A DNA stretch of 64,000 nt from Filobasidium wieringae (Eukaryota > Basidiomycota > Tremellomycetes > Filobasidiales > Filobasidiaceae), in assembly GCA_001600055.1 (NCBI GenBank), contig BCIV01000009.1, positions 372,001-436,000 of the forward strand. The letters run 5' to 3'. Position numbers and translations under genes: made by a program. The notes beneath the pieces were generated by a model. It was not told where the DNA came from and made no database searches. It saw nothing but the letters and a program-made list of their open reading frames with translations. Positions 10,608-21,900 of the stretch are shown in pieces. The number at the start of each line of letters is the position of its first letter. Position 1 is the first letter of the stretch.

Positions 10608-13156
10608 ATGAGGATCAACGTCGCTGCTGTATTGGTAGCATCTGCCGCTGTCGGTGCCAACGCAAAGGTATTCGGAAAGGATGCGTCTGCCAGTACGTTC
10701 CACCTGGCACACGACTTGATTTCCGCTTGTCTGACAACTGACATTCATATACAACGACCTACCACAGCCGACCCATCAACCTGGTCAGTCGAACAGGCTA
10801 AAGCTTGGTTGAGCGAGCACAAGATCCACGTCCCTACCGGATCCAACGACATCTTGAACGCCGTCCGTGACAACTTCGACACCGTCGCCCGAAAAGGTGC
10901 TCGGGCTGCCGGAGCCGCTCAGGCTTACTACGAGACTTACTCTGACAAGGCTGTCGACGGATGGACCGAGAGTCAGTTGAGGGAGTACCTTTTGGAACAG
11001 GGTGTCGTCAGCCCCAAAGGTACCGTTGAGGAGTTGAGGATCGCTGCCAAGCAGAAGTGAGTTCAGTCCATTCCTCGTTCCATTGTCATGCTGATCCAAG
11101 TCCTTGCGCAGGGCCTCTGCCGTTTCGACCGCTATGTACGGGCACCCTACCGACCAGGCCACCAAGTCTGTCGCCTCTGCCTGGAACTCTGGTACTGACG
11201 GTGTCCAGGCCTCCGCCACCTCTCTCTACAACCAGGCCGTTGCCAGCGCTGCCAGTGCCGGCTCCGACGCCTCTGCCAGTGTCAGCTCCTTGGGTTCTTA
11301 CGCCAGTGCAAAGGCTCAGCAGACTTTGGACGTTTCCAAGGATTACGTATGGAGCACTTGGGACGACAACCAGCTCCGATCTTACCTGGAGGAGAAGAAC
11401 GTCATCGAGGCCAAGTCGACTCACCCAAGGAACTTTTTGTTGCAGAAGATGTCTTCTGTCTTCCACAAGTACTTGAACGACCCCGTCTACCACACTTGGT
11501 CCGACAACTACTTGAAGGGATGGCTGGTAGCTCACGGAGTTCTCCAGGCTCCTACCGACAGGGAAGGATTGATCGACATGATGAAGAAGAACTACTGGGA
11601 CGTCAAAGACAAGGCTTGGACTTCTTGGAGCGATATCGACATGAAGAACTGGCTCGTCTCTGAGGGTATCCTGTGAGTCACACGTGGTATCGTTTGCAGC
11701 TTACGGTTGGAGACTCATACCATAACACTTGTAGCTCCAACTCTGCCGCTGACCTCAAGCGTGAAAAGTACGAGCAGCTCCTCACTGACAACTACGCCAA
11801 GGCCAAGTCCACCGTTTTCTCCGGCTGGCACGATTCCGAGATCCGTGATTACCTCATCAACCACGGATTGATCAAGTCTGATTACGAGGCCAAGAGGGAT
11901 GACATGATCAAGCTGATCGGTGACAAGTACCAGCAGACCACCGCCGCACCTTACTTGGCTTGGCCCGATGCCAGGCTCAGGGCTTACTTGAGGGATCACG
12001 GAGTCGATGACGCCAAGTACACTTCCAGGCCTTCTTTGGTTCACGAAGTTAGGAGTGAGTTGGTTTTTGTTTGACCTCCTCTTGCATGGAAAGTCGCTTA
12101 TCGAAATGGCCATTTCGAATAGTCCGTTACGTTCAGGCTGGATCCCGAGTCGAGTCTATCCTTGCCAGCATCAGGGAGGCTATTGGTGGAGGAGTTGATT
12201 ACGCCGAGGAGAAGCTCGGATCCGTTCTCGAGGTGAGTGGTCGGCCATCCCCAGTTTAAAAATGAATGTTTCTGACCTGTCAACCTTTCCCTACAAGATC
12301 TTGACCGGAAGCAAGCTTTCCCTTGAGCAACAGTTGGAGAAGAACTACGCCGCTGCTTCTGCCTCTGCCAGCTCTTTGGTTTCCGTCGCCAGTGCCAGCG
12401 CCTCCAGCCTCGGTGCCAACGCTGTCAACTCTGCCAACGCTTACTCTCACTCTGCCATGTAAGTTTGCATCGAGAGTTTTGATTTTAAGTTCAACAGCTG
12501 ACACCCGTGTTTTCTTTACCATAGTAACTCGGCTTCCAGTGCTTCTGCCAGCGCCTCCTCTGCTGCCGCTTCCATCTCTCAGAGCTTGTCTTCTGAGGCT
12601 TCCAGGCTGTCCTCCGTCGCTTCCAAGTCCGGTAGCCCCTCTGCTTCCTCCGCTGCTAGCGTCGCCTCCAAGTCCGCTTCCAGCGCTCAGCACTACGTCT
12701 CTTCCTCTGCCGCTAGCGTCGCTTCCGAGGCCAGCAAGTCTGCTTCCAAGTACGCCGCTTCCGCCGCTGCTTCTGCTTCTTCCGTCTCCAGCAGTCTCTC
12801 GGTTTCTGCCGTCAGCGCTTCCAAGGAGGCCTCCAAGACCGCTTCCTCGGTCTCTGCCAGCTTGAGCAGCGCCTACAGCAGGGTAAGCAGCATCTGTGCT
12901 CGGTAATTTCTCTAAGTAACATGCGCTCATCTGCTTTGTTACTCTCTATCAGGCCAGTCTCTCTGCCGCTTCCGTTAGCTCTGTCGCCTCTGCTTCCGCC
13001 TCCAGCGTCAGCTCGGTCGCCTCTGCTTCTGCTTACAGCGCCAGCTCTGCCGCCGCTGCTTCCGTCTCCAAGGCCAGTGCCAGCGCTTCCTCTTACAGCG
13101 CCTCTTTGGCCAAGGAGTCTGCCCGTGCTTCCCAGTCCGTCAAGGCTGAGCTATAA
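10608..13156 (+). CDS. Secreted/ER-targeted Ish1-repeat stress protein (Msc1/Ish1 type)
   Basis: Eight exons (10608-10692, 10768-11056, 11112-11672, 11735-12054, 12123-12232, 12298-12458, 12525-12882, 12953-13156) give 695 aa. A signal peptide is evident (MRINVAAVLVASAAVGANA). Seven Ish1 helices follow, each Trp/Leu-patterned: WSVEQAKAWLSEHKI, WTESQLREYLLEQGV, WDDNQLRSYLEEKNV, WSDNYLKGWLVAHGV, WSDIDMKNWLVSEGI, WHDSEIRDYLINHGL, WPDARLRAYLRDHGV. About 235 C-terminal residues are almost only Ser/Ala with spaced Val, Lys and Tyr. Ish1 in fission yeast is a nuclear-envelope stress protein and Msc1 in budding yeast is related. Strong C-ending codon bias (GCC, TCC, AAG) suggests high expression. Confidence 0.82.
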
Positions 13157-14165
13157 GCGAGCAGTCATCGGCAAGGAAAGCATACAGGCAGGTTTCGGTA
13201 GAGAATGAGAGGTTCAGGACGAAACGTTAGAAGAGAGTGTAGCGGATAGTATATACGCCCTGTTTTTGAAAATTTCTGTGACTTTTTAGTATTAGTAGTA
13301 GCACAAGCCCCTTTCGGACGAAAAACACGTCTGATCTGGCTAATAATGAGATATCGATTGGATTGCTTTTCCGACCATGTTACCATCGAGATTGACGTGT
13401 ACCGCTCACCCCTTTGTTTCACTTAGAGTCTCCGCACGCCGTACCGCTATCGCCTTTGTCGTCGAGTCCTTTTTGTGCTTCGTGCTTGCCACGCCGTCCT
13501 GAACTCGTTGTGGCAATGTGTCATTATCCATCTCCTCACGATTGCACAGTGCCAAGGCCTGCTCCTCCAAGTCATTGTCTTGTATGTCACCCTCTGATTC
13601 AGCAAGCTACTGTAGAGTGTCGAAATAGTAAAGTTGAGCGCGCTTAAACAGCACTTTCGCTTGGGTATAGAGGTATCATAATGAATCCAAGCTTTGGCAA
13701 CACCTGCTTCCTTGATCGTTAGATATTTCTCAGGTTGATAGTCGACTATGGCCTGTGAATCTCACCATGCGGTGCTGGTCATGAGCTCGATCGGGAATAG
13801 TAACTTCTCAATGATGTCTGCAGACAGCCGAGATCATGACAACGCGCAGTGTGATGTTCAGGTAGCCTTAAATATGGTAATATTCAGTCACTCGTGAACA
13901 TTACAAGATCACGGGCGTGATGCCCAAAATCTTTAATATTCAGTCAGTCGTGAATGTTACATTTGGCAGTCTGTAATGACATTCAGAACGTCGCGAGTGT
14001 TGCACGCTCACGATCAGATTGCCCGACTCGCAAAGCAACCAGCAGAATCCCATAAATGCCGTTCTGAGTTCATTTCACAATCCACCCATTATTTTTGATG
14101 ATTACCATCTACAACTGGACTATAAAAGACTAGATATGATACACGGTGATCGGGATTGCAAGGCA
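13157..14165. other. Convergent intergenic region between Ish1-type gene and photolyase
   Basis: About 1 kb between two 3' ends. The first 200 nt are the likely 3' UTR of the Ish1-type gene. The only structure seen is a set of degenerate direct repeats at 13878-14004. A short plus-strand ORF (13414-13647) has no family features. Confidence 0.45.
13878..14004. repeat. Three degenerate copies of a TCACTCGTGA-centred motif
   Basis: Copies begin at 13878 (TAATATTCAGTCACTCGTGA...), 13934 (TAATATTCAGTCAGTCGTGA...) and, more diverged, 13980 (CATTCAGAACGTCGCGAG...). The first two match over about 28 nt with three mismatches, both ending in TTACA. The core TCAC-TC-GTGA is an inverted repeat. A related ATTCACGACT occurs at 18724 on the other side of the photolyase. 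Confidence 0.6.
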
Positions 14166-17100
14166 TCACTTTTCTTCGTCTTCGTCTGGCTTGTAACCAG
14201 GTTGCTTGTAACGCGCCAGCGCACGGGCACGAGCTTTGGCGTGATCCACGATCGGTGCGGGATAGTTCAGCTTGGCAAATTCTTTAGGAGAAAGCTTCCC
14301 GTGTGGATCGTGAATGGCTTCGAACAAGACGCGTAATGATCAGAACCCGTGGCTACGGCCTCCTGTAACCCTGGCACATACCGTTGCCTGGAACGCTCGC
14401 CAGCTCTGGAACCCAATATCTAATATAGGCTCCATCTGGCGTAGCTGTTTCAGATTGGCTGAACGGATTGAAGATTCGGACTGTACGGAGCAGGATCGTT
14501 AGGAGGCATATCACGATAAAATTGGCATAGAAGACTCACAATACGGCTGAGGGTCTGTTCCTGTCGACGCACACGTAAAAGATGACGACAACTTGTCAGT
14601 CCCTGGAGGCTATATATAACGGAGCAACGCGGATACTCATCACTGCCATCCACCGTCGTTCGCTGCAAGGTCGCCATCCTGGGGAAGGAATAAGCTGATC
14701 TTAGCCGATTCTCGACAAATGTACTAGCGGACCGCAACTTACTATGAAACTCTCCATAAAGTAGCGTTCGCCTAGACGCCAATCTAGCATGAGACTGTGA
14801 TGTGAACTCTGATTAGCGGATAGGCAGCTGGAAACTCTCAATAATCGCATACTCTTTGACCTAAGAAATCATTGATCAGTCAGTGCTTGTGAAAGGATCT
14901 AGAAGAGGCATGTGCTCACAAGGAAAGACGCGCAGATCATTCGCGGACGGTCTGAGGGAAACGCGTATCTCAACACAGGGAACATTGCAAACGACCGTTA
15001 TACGCACTATGCATCCAGCCTTGGTACATGCATTGCCTCATCGCGGCCTGAATTCGACTCAAAGTCAGCAAGCAATACGAATGCTCGTCTAATGTTGTCG
15101 TCTTCTGCTCACGTCGACGATTGGGAACCCCGTTCTGCCTTGTTTCCAAGCGTCTAGTCTCTCCTCGTCTACCTCCCATTGAACATCGGAAAATTTCTCC
15201 AGGTAAGGGCGACCCATACTGGTACGAGGGAATGCTGCCATTACCTGTAAAGGTATCAGCTCTATCTGTCTGATTTAAAGAGGAATAAGGACGCACATGG
15301 TTGTAAAAGTCCCTCCACGCACATTCCATCACCCACGTTCCAGGGCCGCTGTCTCTACCACTCTCAAGCTTGTTTCCGAGTAGCTTCTTGACTTTGTTAA
15401 GTACTACTCTGATCGAAATGATACCTGATGCAAGGTAGGGACTCAAGCGGGACGAGGTATTCGCTGCGGCCGAATTTCGGCTGCTTGCATAATCTCTGAT
15501 TCGCGTCTGGGAGGCAGTGCCGTCGTTTGTGGCTGATCCTTTTGCCTTGGCACCTCCTTTCTTTGCCGGGACCTTGACAGGGGATTCTTCCAGAATCTCA
15601 ACTTCACTATCACCATCCTCTTGTTGCGTCTGCAAGGATGGATGGTCGCCTCCTTGCGTGCGAGGATCGACAAGACCCAGGTCCTGCTTTCTAGCAGGAT
15701 AGTAAAGGAACCTGTTCAATACCTGTTGAATCGTCAGCATAAGAGACTGTGATACCCCATTCCTGCTGCTCACTTCTATTGCATTCTCCGTTCCTTCTGG
15801 CCATATTTTGCTCATTAGATCGCGATCCAAACATTTGAATTCGTCTACCTCTGAAGGTATCTTATCCTCGAACAGTTTTCCATACAGCTCATGGGATCTG
15901 GCGGACTGATCGTTTTCACGCGGTTCAGGCGATTCGTACAGATAGTCAGGGTTTGCTTCTAAGAAAGCTTGCCATTCTATTCAAACACCATCAGCTTCCG
16001 TTCTTCACTGATAGAGAAAGGTATTCTCACTCTTCTGCCAAGGACTGAAAACACCATAAGGCTTTCCCTGACCCGTTTTGAAGGTGCCAGGAGGAACAGC
16101 TAATCGATCATGAACGAAAGTCGCCCTTATCTTTTGCTTGGCTTTCGCTCCCAAGTTGACCATCTCGATGTCTCTTCGAAGCTCGTCCACCTCGTACTCG
16201 ATATTACCAAAAATATGGGTGACTTGGAGTTGTGGAAGAAGGGTCTCGACCAGGTATCGAGGAAGCTTGAACCTGTTGCCTTTATGGGTGTAGATATGTA
16301 GGGGAATGTTCTTCTTAGCCAATTTCGCCTTGAAGCTCGCTCTTGAATCAGTTAATTCCATCATCGACGCACTTGTGGCTTGCGCTTACCTGGATGTTTT
16401 CTAGGTTTCTCAGCCGAAAATCGATCGATCTAGCACTCCTGTCGTGGGCCTTGTAATCGCCCGGTACGATAGTGAACAGAACGATAAGTGGTACGTCGTT
16501 TTCCCTGGCGTAATCTGAAGCCAAAGCTAGAGCTCGGTTGTCCGTTACTGCGCGCATGAACGATCAGGTCCTGGAACGAGAACGAAGAACCGGCCTGATG
16601 CACGTACTTCTCAAATCCTCCATTCTCATCCAATAAACAACCCCTTGCCCAACCTCCGCCATACCCTTCCCACCCGGCTGGATCCTTATTGTCTGAACCT
16701 CCTTGGCTTTTCCCTTGATAGGTGTCCCGGGTTTGGCATCATCAGTCAAAGCAGGCTTATCAGCCTTGTACCCCCAAAGTTTGTCTTGAATCGCTACAAG
16801 CTGATCGAGAGGAGGGTCTCGATCGACTTTAGCAGCGTTGATAGGGTGAGCGACCTTGCCGTGTTGTTCATAGGCGTTTTTACGTTTCTTAGGGTCCGAG
16901 CCTGATTCCCCTCGATGACCTGCTACTCCTCCCTCTGAAGGACTTGCGGCTCGTTTCTTACCACGACCTTCTTGTGTCCCGCTCACTTCGGTGCCCTGTT
17001 CGTGCTTGACTGGGTGGGAAGGGGATTTATCTTTGATTTGGGAAATACTGGCGTTTCCTGTTTTGGTTTGTTGCTCTGCATCGGGAATATCGTCTTGAAC

Positions 17101-17598
17101 CTCCTTGACTACTCCTGCTCGATCGGGATCCTCCATGTCCACATCATCTTTCGTGGGAGCATAATTACTCGTCTTGTTCTTCTCCTTCTTTCCTTGAGAA
17201 GTTTCCGATTGTCCTAATTCCTTAGCAGCCTTGATCCCCTTCTTGACTTCCTTATCAGACGGTCTTTCTTTCGCCTCGTCATTTCCCTTTCTGCCATGCT
17301 CTAGGCTTTCTCCATGGACCGTCTCGAGGTAATCCCTGCTTAACCCTAGTTTCTCCAGATCATCCTTGATGGAGCTCTCCTTTCCTCCAAACTTGCCTTG
17401 AGACCCGTTCGCTTTAGCCGCAGCCACTCCTGGCGTCAGTTTGGAGTTTTTCTTGGGAGTGGTAGGTTTCGAAGGGGATGGAGGCGCTGTCGAAAGCCCA
17501 AGGCTTTTGCCTAAAGTCATTTGAGGCATCGTGATTCGGTTGTAATTGTGATGTAGATATGTAGTTTTCAGGAAACGATTAAAGGTTCTTGGTATCAT
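14166..17598 (-). CDS. PHR1: Class I CPD DNA photolyase (deoxyribodipyrimidine photo-lyase)
   Basis: Fourteen exons. Exon 1 is 16608-17598, exon 2 16390-16547, exon 3 begins at 16328. About 320 N-terminal residues are Lys/Glu-rich with a basic cluster (RGKKRAA, DPKKRK) suggesting nuclear import. The photolyase core starts GVVYWMRMEDLRITDNRAL; KPYGVFSPWQK and LSPYLASGI follow. The FAD domain contains FPIVD/AAMRQ, GWMHNRPRM, LMLDWRLGERYFM and DGDLAANDGGWQWCASTGTD, the class I CPD signature. It uses blue/UV-A light and FADH- to split cyclobutane pyrimidine dimers. The first 23 codons (MIPRTFNRFLKTTYLHH...) have no acidic residue and may be a mitochondrial presequence, with the Met at 17529 as alternative start. 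An AT-AC intron and an 8-nt micro-exon are needed to maintain the conserved sequence. Confidence 0.88.
14575..14640 (-). other. AT-AC intron in photolyase
   Basis: A 66-nt intron begins ATGAGTATCC and ends CATCTTTTAC, with a CTGAC branch-like site about 16 nt before its end. It splits a Trp codon: exon ...TGGCAGTG joins GTGTGCGTCG..., giving WQWCASTGTDPQPY, which is near-invariant in class I photolyases. The only GT option upstream (GTGATG) combined with the AG at the end of GTCGACAG leads directly to a stop. The donor resembles the U2-type consensus (ATGAGT) rather than the U12 donor ATATCCTT. Confidence 0.78.
14853..14860 (-). other. 8-nt micro-exon in photolyase
   Basis: The micro-exon GTCAAAGA lies between an intron ending TTTCTTAG (with CTGAC branch site) and one beginning GTATGC and ending CACAG. 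It supplies Val, Lys and two bases of Asp. It joins ICASFL to LMLDWRLGERYFM to give the family sequence SFLVKDLMLDWR. Phases match (0 in, 2 out) and omitting it breaks the frame. Confidence 0.82.
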
Positions 17599-18987
17599 AT
17601 AGCTTGCTTTCCTGTGTGTTGAAAGAGAGGCCTAGTAGCGCTTCTATGCCACTAAATCAGGTAAAACGATCTTTCTGAAGTTTGAATTCCTGATCAATCT
17701 CGTTTTATTTGTTCAAGCAATATCTCTTCAAGCTTCAAGCTAGATCGATCGGGAATCATTTTTGCTTCCGCCATCATTATCTTCCATTACGTCAGTTCGG
17801 ATTCCCCTATTTGAACAACCGACACAGGTCAGATAGCAGGCCATAGCAGGCTGATGGCAGGCAGATACAGACTCAATGGGAGATGCTAGAGTAATGGTGG
17901 CCTTCTTTCGGCTGGTCAGAGTTACTGACTGTTGCCGCAGTCCGAGAAATTTGGGCGCACCTCGCATCGGTTGTCAAGGTGCTATTGCCTCCCTTTATTC
18001 AGATCGTCTTACGTTTTAGACGAATCGTTCTTGCTGACTAATAAAGCGGGTTTCACTATGACACAGATACAGGGGTTTCGTTGACGCAGACGGGAACGCT
18101 ATCGAATCCGAGAGCTATATGGGTCCTGAATCAGACCTAGAAAACGGAACACCTCGAGGGCTTGATATCGACAACCGAGTTATCGCTCCAATCGACAAAC
18201 ATGATGAATTCGTTGTGATTAAAGCGAAGGTAATTCAAGAATTTGCTGTCACTCCACTAGGGTTAAGAACCGAGTTTACTGAACCTGCATCATTGCCAGG
18301 TCTGTTTTGCGTGTGCGTTGTACTTGTATGCCACCGCTCGTCATGTAAACCTTTCCGCCGAGTAATGCGTTCGCAGACCTTACAAATTACGGATATGGTA
18401 GGATATCGTGACGACGGGAGCATTCTATGCGAGATCGCTCCGTTCTGGTGAGCGATTGAGGTTTGCAGATTTCGGTAACACTGAAAGATCAGCTACGCGC
18501 TCGATCACATGAAGCAGTCTTTTGCATGAATTCGTCGCCAGAACATATCGAAGTGCTCTTCGATACGCACTGTCATCGTATACCGCATATGATCAAACTC
18601 CTGAGGGAGATGGTTGAAAGCAAGCGAGGTCAGAATCTCCCGAACGGAGCGAACTGTATGCGGTATAAAGGTTCGGCTTTGCACGACCTGAAACGCCCGT
18701 GAAAGCTGAGTCACGTGATTGAGCGATTCACGACTCCGCTAGCAAAAGTTGGGTCCATCTGTCTTCACTCATCATCATATGCTTCTCTCCTACAAAACTC
18801 AAAATCGACTTCGATCGATACATAAATAATAAAACAGAGCGATAGATTGTCAACGAAAGTTTTTAAGGAGAAGAATAGCGGAGAAGGGAAACTCTTTGGC
18901 AAGGAATAGGTCTCGATTGATTTCCGGGCTCGCACGATCGTCATCGATATAATACAGGCGGTTCCATAGAAGTCCACAGCGAGAAAC
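17599..18987. other. 1.4 kb divergent intergenic region, photolyase / RPO41
   Basis: The region separates two divergent genes, so it holds both promoters. Only one weak coding candidate (18119-18451) was seen. A CACGTGATTGAGCGATTCAC stretch at 18713-18732 contains a CACGTG E-box core and part of the ATTCACGACT motif found near 13900. No RNA gene or transposon was recognised. Confidence 0.45.
18119..18451 (+). CDS. Weak hypothetical ORF
   Basis: 110 codons starting MGPESDLENGTPRGLDIDNR. The first 45 residues look protein-like (acidic, DKHDEFVVIKAK), and the frame is open further upstream (FVDADGNAIESESY), so an upstream exon is possible. The remainder contains a possible intron (GTAATT at about 18231 to TTGCCAG). 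No domain was recognised. It could be a small gene, a fragment, or non-coding promoter sequence. Confidence 0.2.
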   Translation: MGPESDLENGTPRGLDIDNRVIAPIDKHDEFVVIKAKVIQEFAVTPLGLRTEFTEPASLPGLFCVCVVLVCHRSSCKPFRRVMRSQTLQITDMVGYRDDGSILCEIAPFW

Positions 18988-21900
18988 ATGCTTCGATCGT
19001 TCTCAAAAGCCAGGCGAGTGTGTAGGGGATGTAATGCACCTACTGCACTACGAAGAACGTTTGCCGCCCCCACTTCTCTGCGAAATCGACCTGCAGAAGC
19101 ATTCGCCACACCGGAAGACGACTTCCATTTTACAGAATTACCTTATACCTCTTCCAACGCATCGGCATCTCACGAACGATACCCTTACGCTTTCGAACAT
19201 CCTATAAAACATCATTATCAACCACCTGCACCTTTTACCGAGGATAACCTTACGCTGTTGCCTCCACCTTTACCGGATGATTTACCGCCTTCTCAGGATC
19301 AATCTGGTCTCTACCCACCGAGTTCCCTCCTCGATTCACTTTCCCTTATCCATATCTGTTTGAGTAAACAGGATACTATACCAAGAGCATACGATATATT
19401 TTCCGGCTTGGTTGCGGATCATACGGCAGGGAGGACGACTCTACCGGATGCCAAAGTCTGGGCTAGCGTGATACAAGGGGTTCTTTCTCTTGTCGGACAA
19501 AAGAAGAGTTCCTCAGCGAGATCGAGCAAGACATCTTCGACTAAAGGATCGAAGGATTTGAGTTGGTTGCAGAAAGCTTCCTCGCTCATTGCTCAGTGGG
19601 AGGAACTTAATGGGGGAAGAACCGATCCTCAATCTTCTCGACCGAGACCGATGGGATTGAATCGGGATGGTCAGAAGGTCTACCAGGGCTATCTTCTAGG
19701 ACTGTATACATCCGGATCATCCCTTTCCCCCATATTACCTTATCTCAGCTCTACGCGAATTTCCCTTATTTCCATGCTTGCCGATTTGGCTGTGGAAGAG
19801 AGGGAGAAAGTGTTGGACCAATTGAAGAAGGCAGCGGAAGAAGAGGCGGATGAGGGGGCTTTGAAGGCCATCAAAGTCGCCATTGGGATGGAAGAGGAAC
19901 GCAAAGCTCGATTGGAGAGGGGGGTAACAGATGAGGTCAATCCACTCTACGCAGTAAGCCAAATCTCAGGAAACACCTCAGCTACGACCGCTTATTCAGC
20001 TGATTGGTTACGATGTCCAGAAAGAGCCTTTTACCACCGCCTTGATGCGACAGCTAGGAGATGCGCAAGACCCAGATTCTCCCCTACCTCGATTCGCTAT
20101 TGCCAACCTCAGAGCTACTTTCCGAAATATCCCTGCGGACGATCTTCCCCTTAGGAGGCAAGAGCTTCTGGAGACCGCTTCGTTAGCAGCGGCTAGGGCA
20201 GAGCTAGAAAATGCTGCACAATTGATACAAGACCAGGGACTGAAACAAGTGGCTGATTCTCAACGGTTACAGCGAGGGAAATTACAAGCCTGGATGTGGC
20301 AGTGGAGCAAAGATCTCTCCGCACGATTAGCAAAGGACATTGAAGCGCTTGAGAAAAAGACGTCCGATCCCAACAACAAGGCAAAGGCGAAGGCGGCAGC
20401 AGATACGGATCTATTACTCTACCTTCGATTGCTATCACCCGAGAAGATGGCCTTGGTGACCATTCTGGAGGTCATGCGTTCGTCGGGAGCGGGAGGGATT
20501 GCCGATGGACTGAAGACATTGAGAGGACTGATACAGGTTGGAAAGGCGATCGAGACGGAATACCGGGCTGCAACCATCCAGAATATGCTGGGAAAGGACA
20601 GCCGCAGCATGTTTGCAGGAGGTGTTCAATCTGGAAAAGACAATCAGCGAGCGGTGAACCGATTGTGGCAACAGGTCGGAAAGGCACCAACAACGTCAGA
20701 AAGAGCGAACGAAGCAGATAAGCAGCGGATAGCAAACCTAGACCATTCTCACGCCATGGAAGTTTTGAGAAAAGTCTGGACACCCGATTGGACTCAGCAG
20801 AAACATGTTGCAGTTGGAGCCATCTTGATGAACGCTTTGGTAGATACTGCTAAGATCGAGAGAACAATGACCGACGAGGATGGAGTTGTCCAGTACGTAC
20901 CGACCTATCGCTCAATTACGTAGGGTGCTGATTCTACCGGCGTTTAGCTCTGAATTTCAACCCGCTTTCTCTCACTCGTACGAGTATGTTCGAGGTAACA
21001 AGCTTGGGGTGATCACTCTCAATCCCGAAGTCGCATCGCGGATGGCAAAAGATAGCGTCTCCCTGGTTGTCCATCCAAAACATATGCCCATGCTTATTCC
21101 ACCTAGGCGTTGGGCTGCACACGATGATGGAGCATACTTATTCCACAAAGGTTAGCAGGCTTGAATTGCCGAGCATGCGATTTGTCGCTCATGCTTCTTT
21201 TATCTTACAGTCTCGGCCATGCGTTTCAAGGAGAGCGCTGAGCAGGGAAGTTATTTGCGAGCTGCTTCAGACGCTGGACGTCTGGAGGGAGTTTTCAGGG
21301 GATTAGATGTTCTTTCCAGCACCCCTTGGCGGATCAATCGTGATGTGTTCGAAGTCGTGCTTACCTGCTGGAATCGAGGCGAAGCTATCGCTGATATGCC
21401 AGCATCGGAGGAGAACAGCGAGTATCCGATCGTGGAGAAGCCTGATCCCGATGACCCGGATCCTGCTGTTCGTTCCATGTACGTGGCCAAGATGAGAGAT
21501 CTTCAAGCTCAAATCAAGAAGGATCACTCAGAACGGTGCAAATTCAATTACAATCTGGAGCTAGCACGTTCCTTCTTGAACGACGTCTTCTACATCCCAC
21601 ACAACTTGGATTTCCGAGGGCGTGCCTATCCCGTTCCTCCTCATTTGAACCCAGTCGGAGATGACCTTTGTCGAGGATTGCTGACGTTTGGCGAGAAGAA
21701 GCCTCTTGGAGAACGAGGTCTGATGTGGCTTCGTATCCATCTGGCCAACTTGTACGGATTCGACAAGGCGAGTTTCAAGGAGAGGGAGCAGTTCGCTATC
21801 GATCATGAAGCGGATATCTTGGACAGTGTCGACCGACCATTGGACGGAAACAGGTGGTGGGCCAAGGCCGAAGATCCATGGCAATGCTTGGCAACGTGTT

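Noticed and set aside
12280..12930. Long minus-strand ORF (216 codons) opposite the Ish1-type gene
   Set aside because: It is a shadow of the Ser/Ala-rich repeats: antisense of GCC/TCC/AGC codons stays open. The plus strand has a signal peptide, splice sites and Ish1 motifs.
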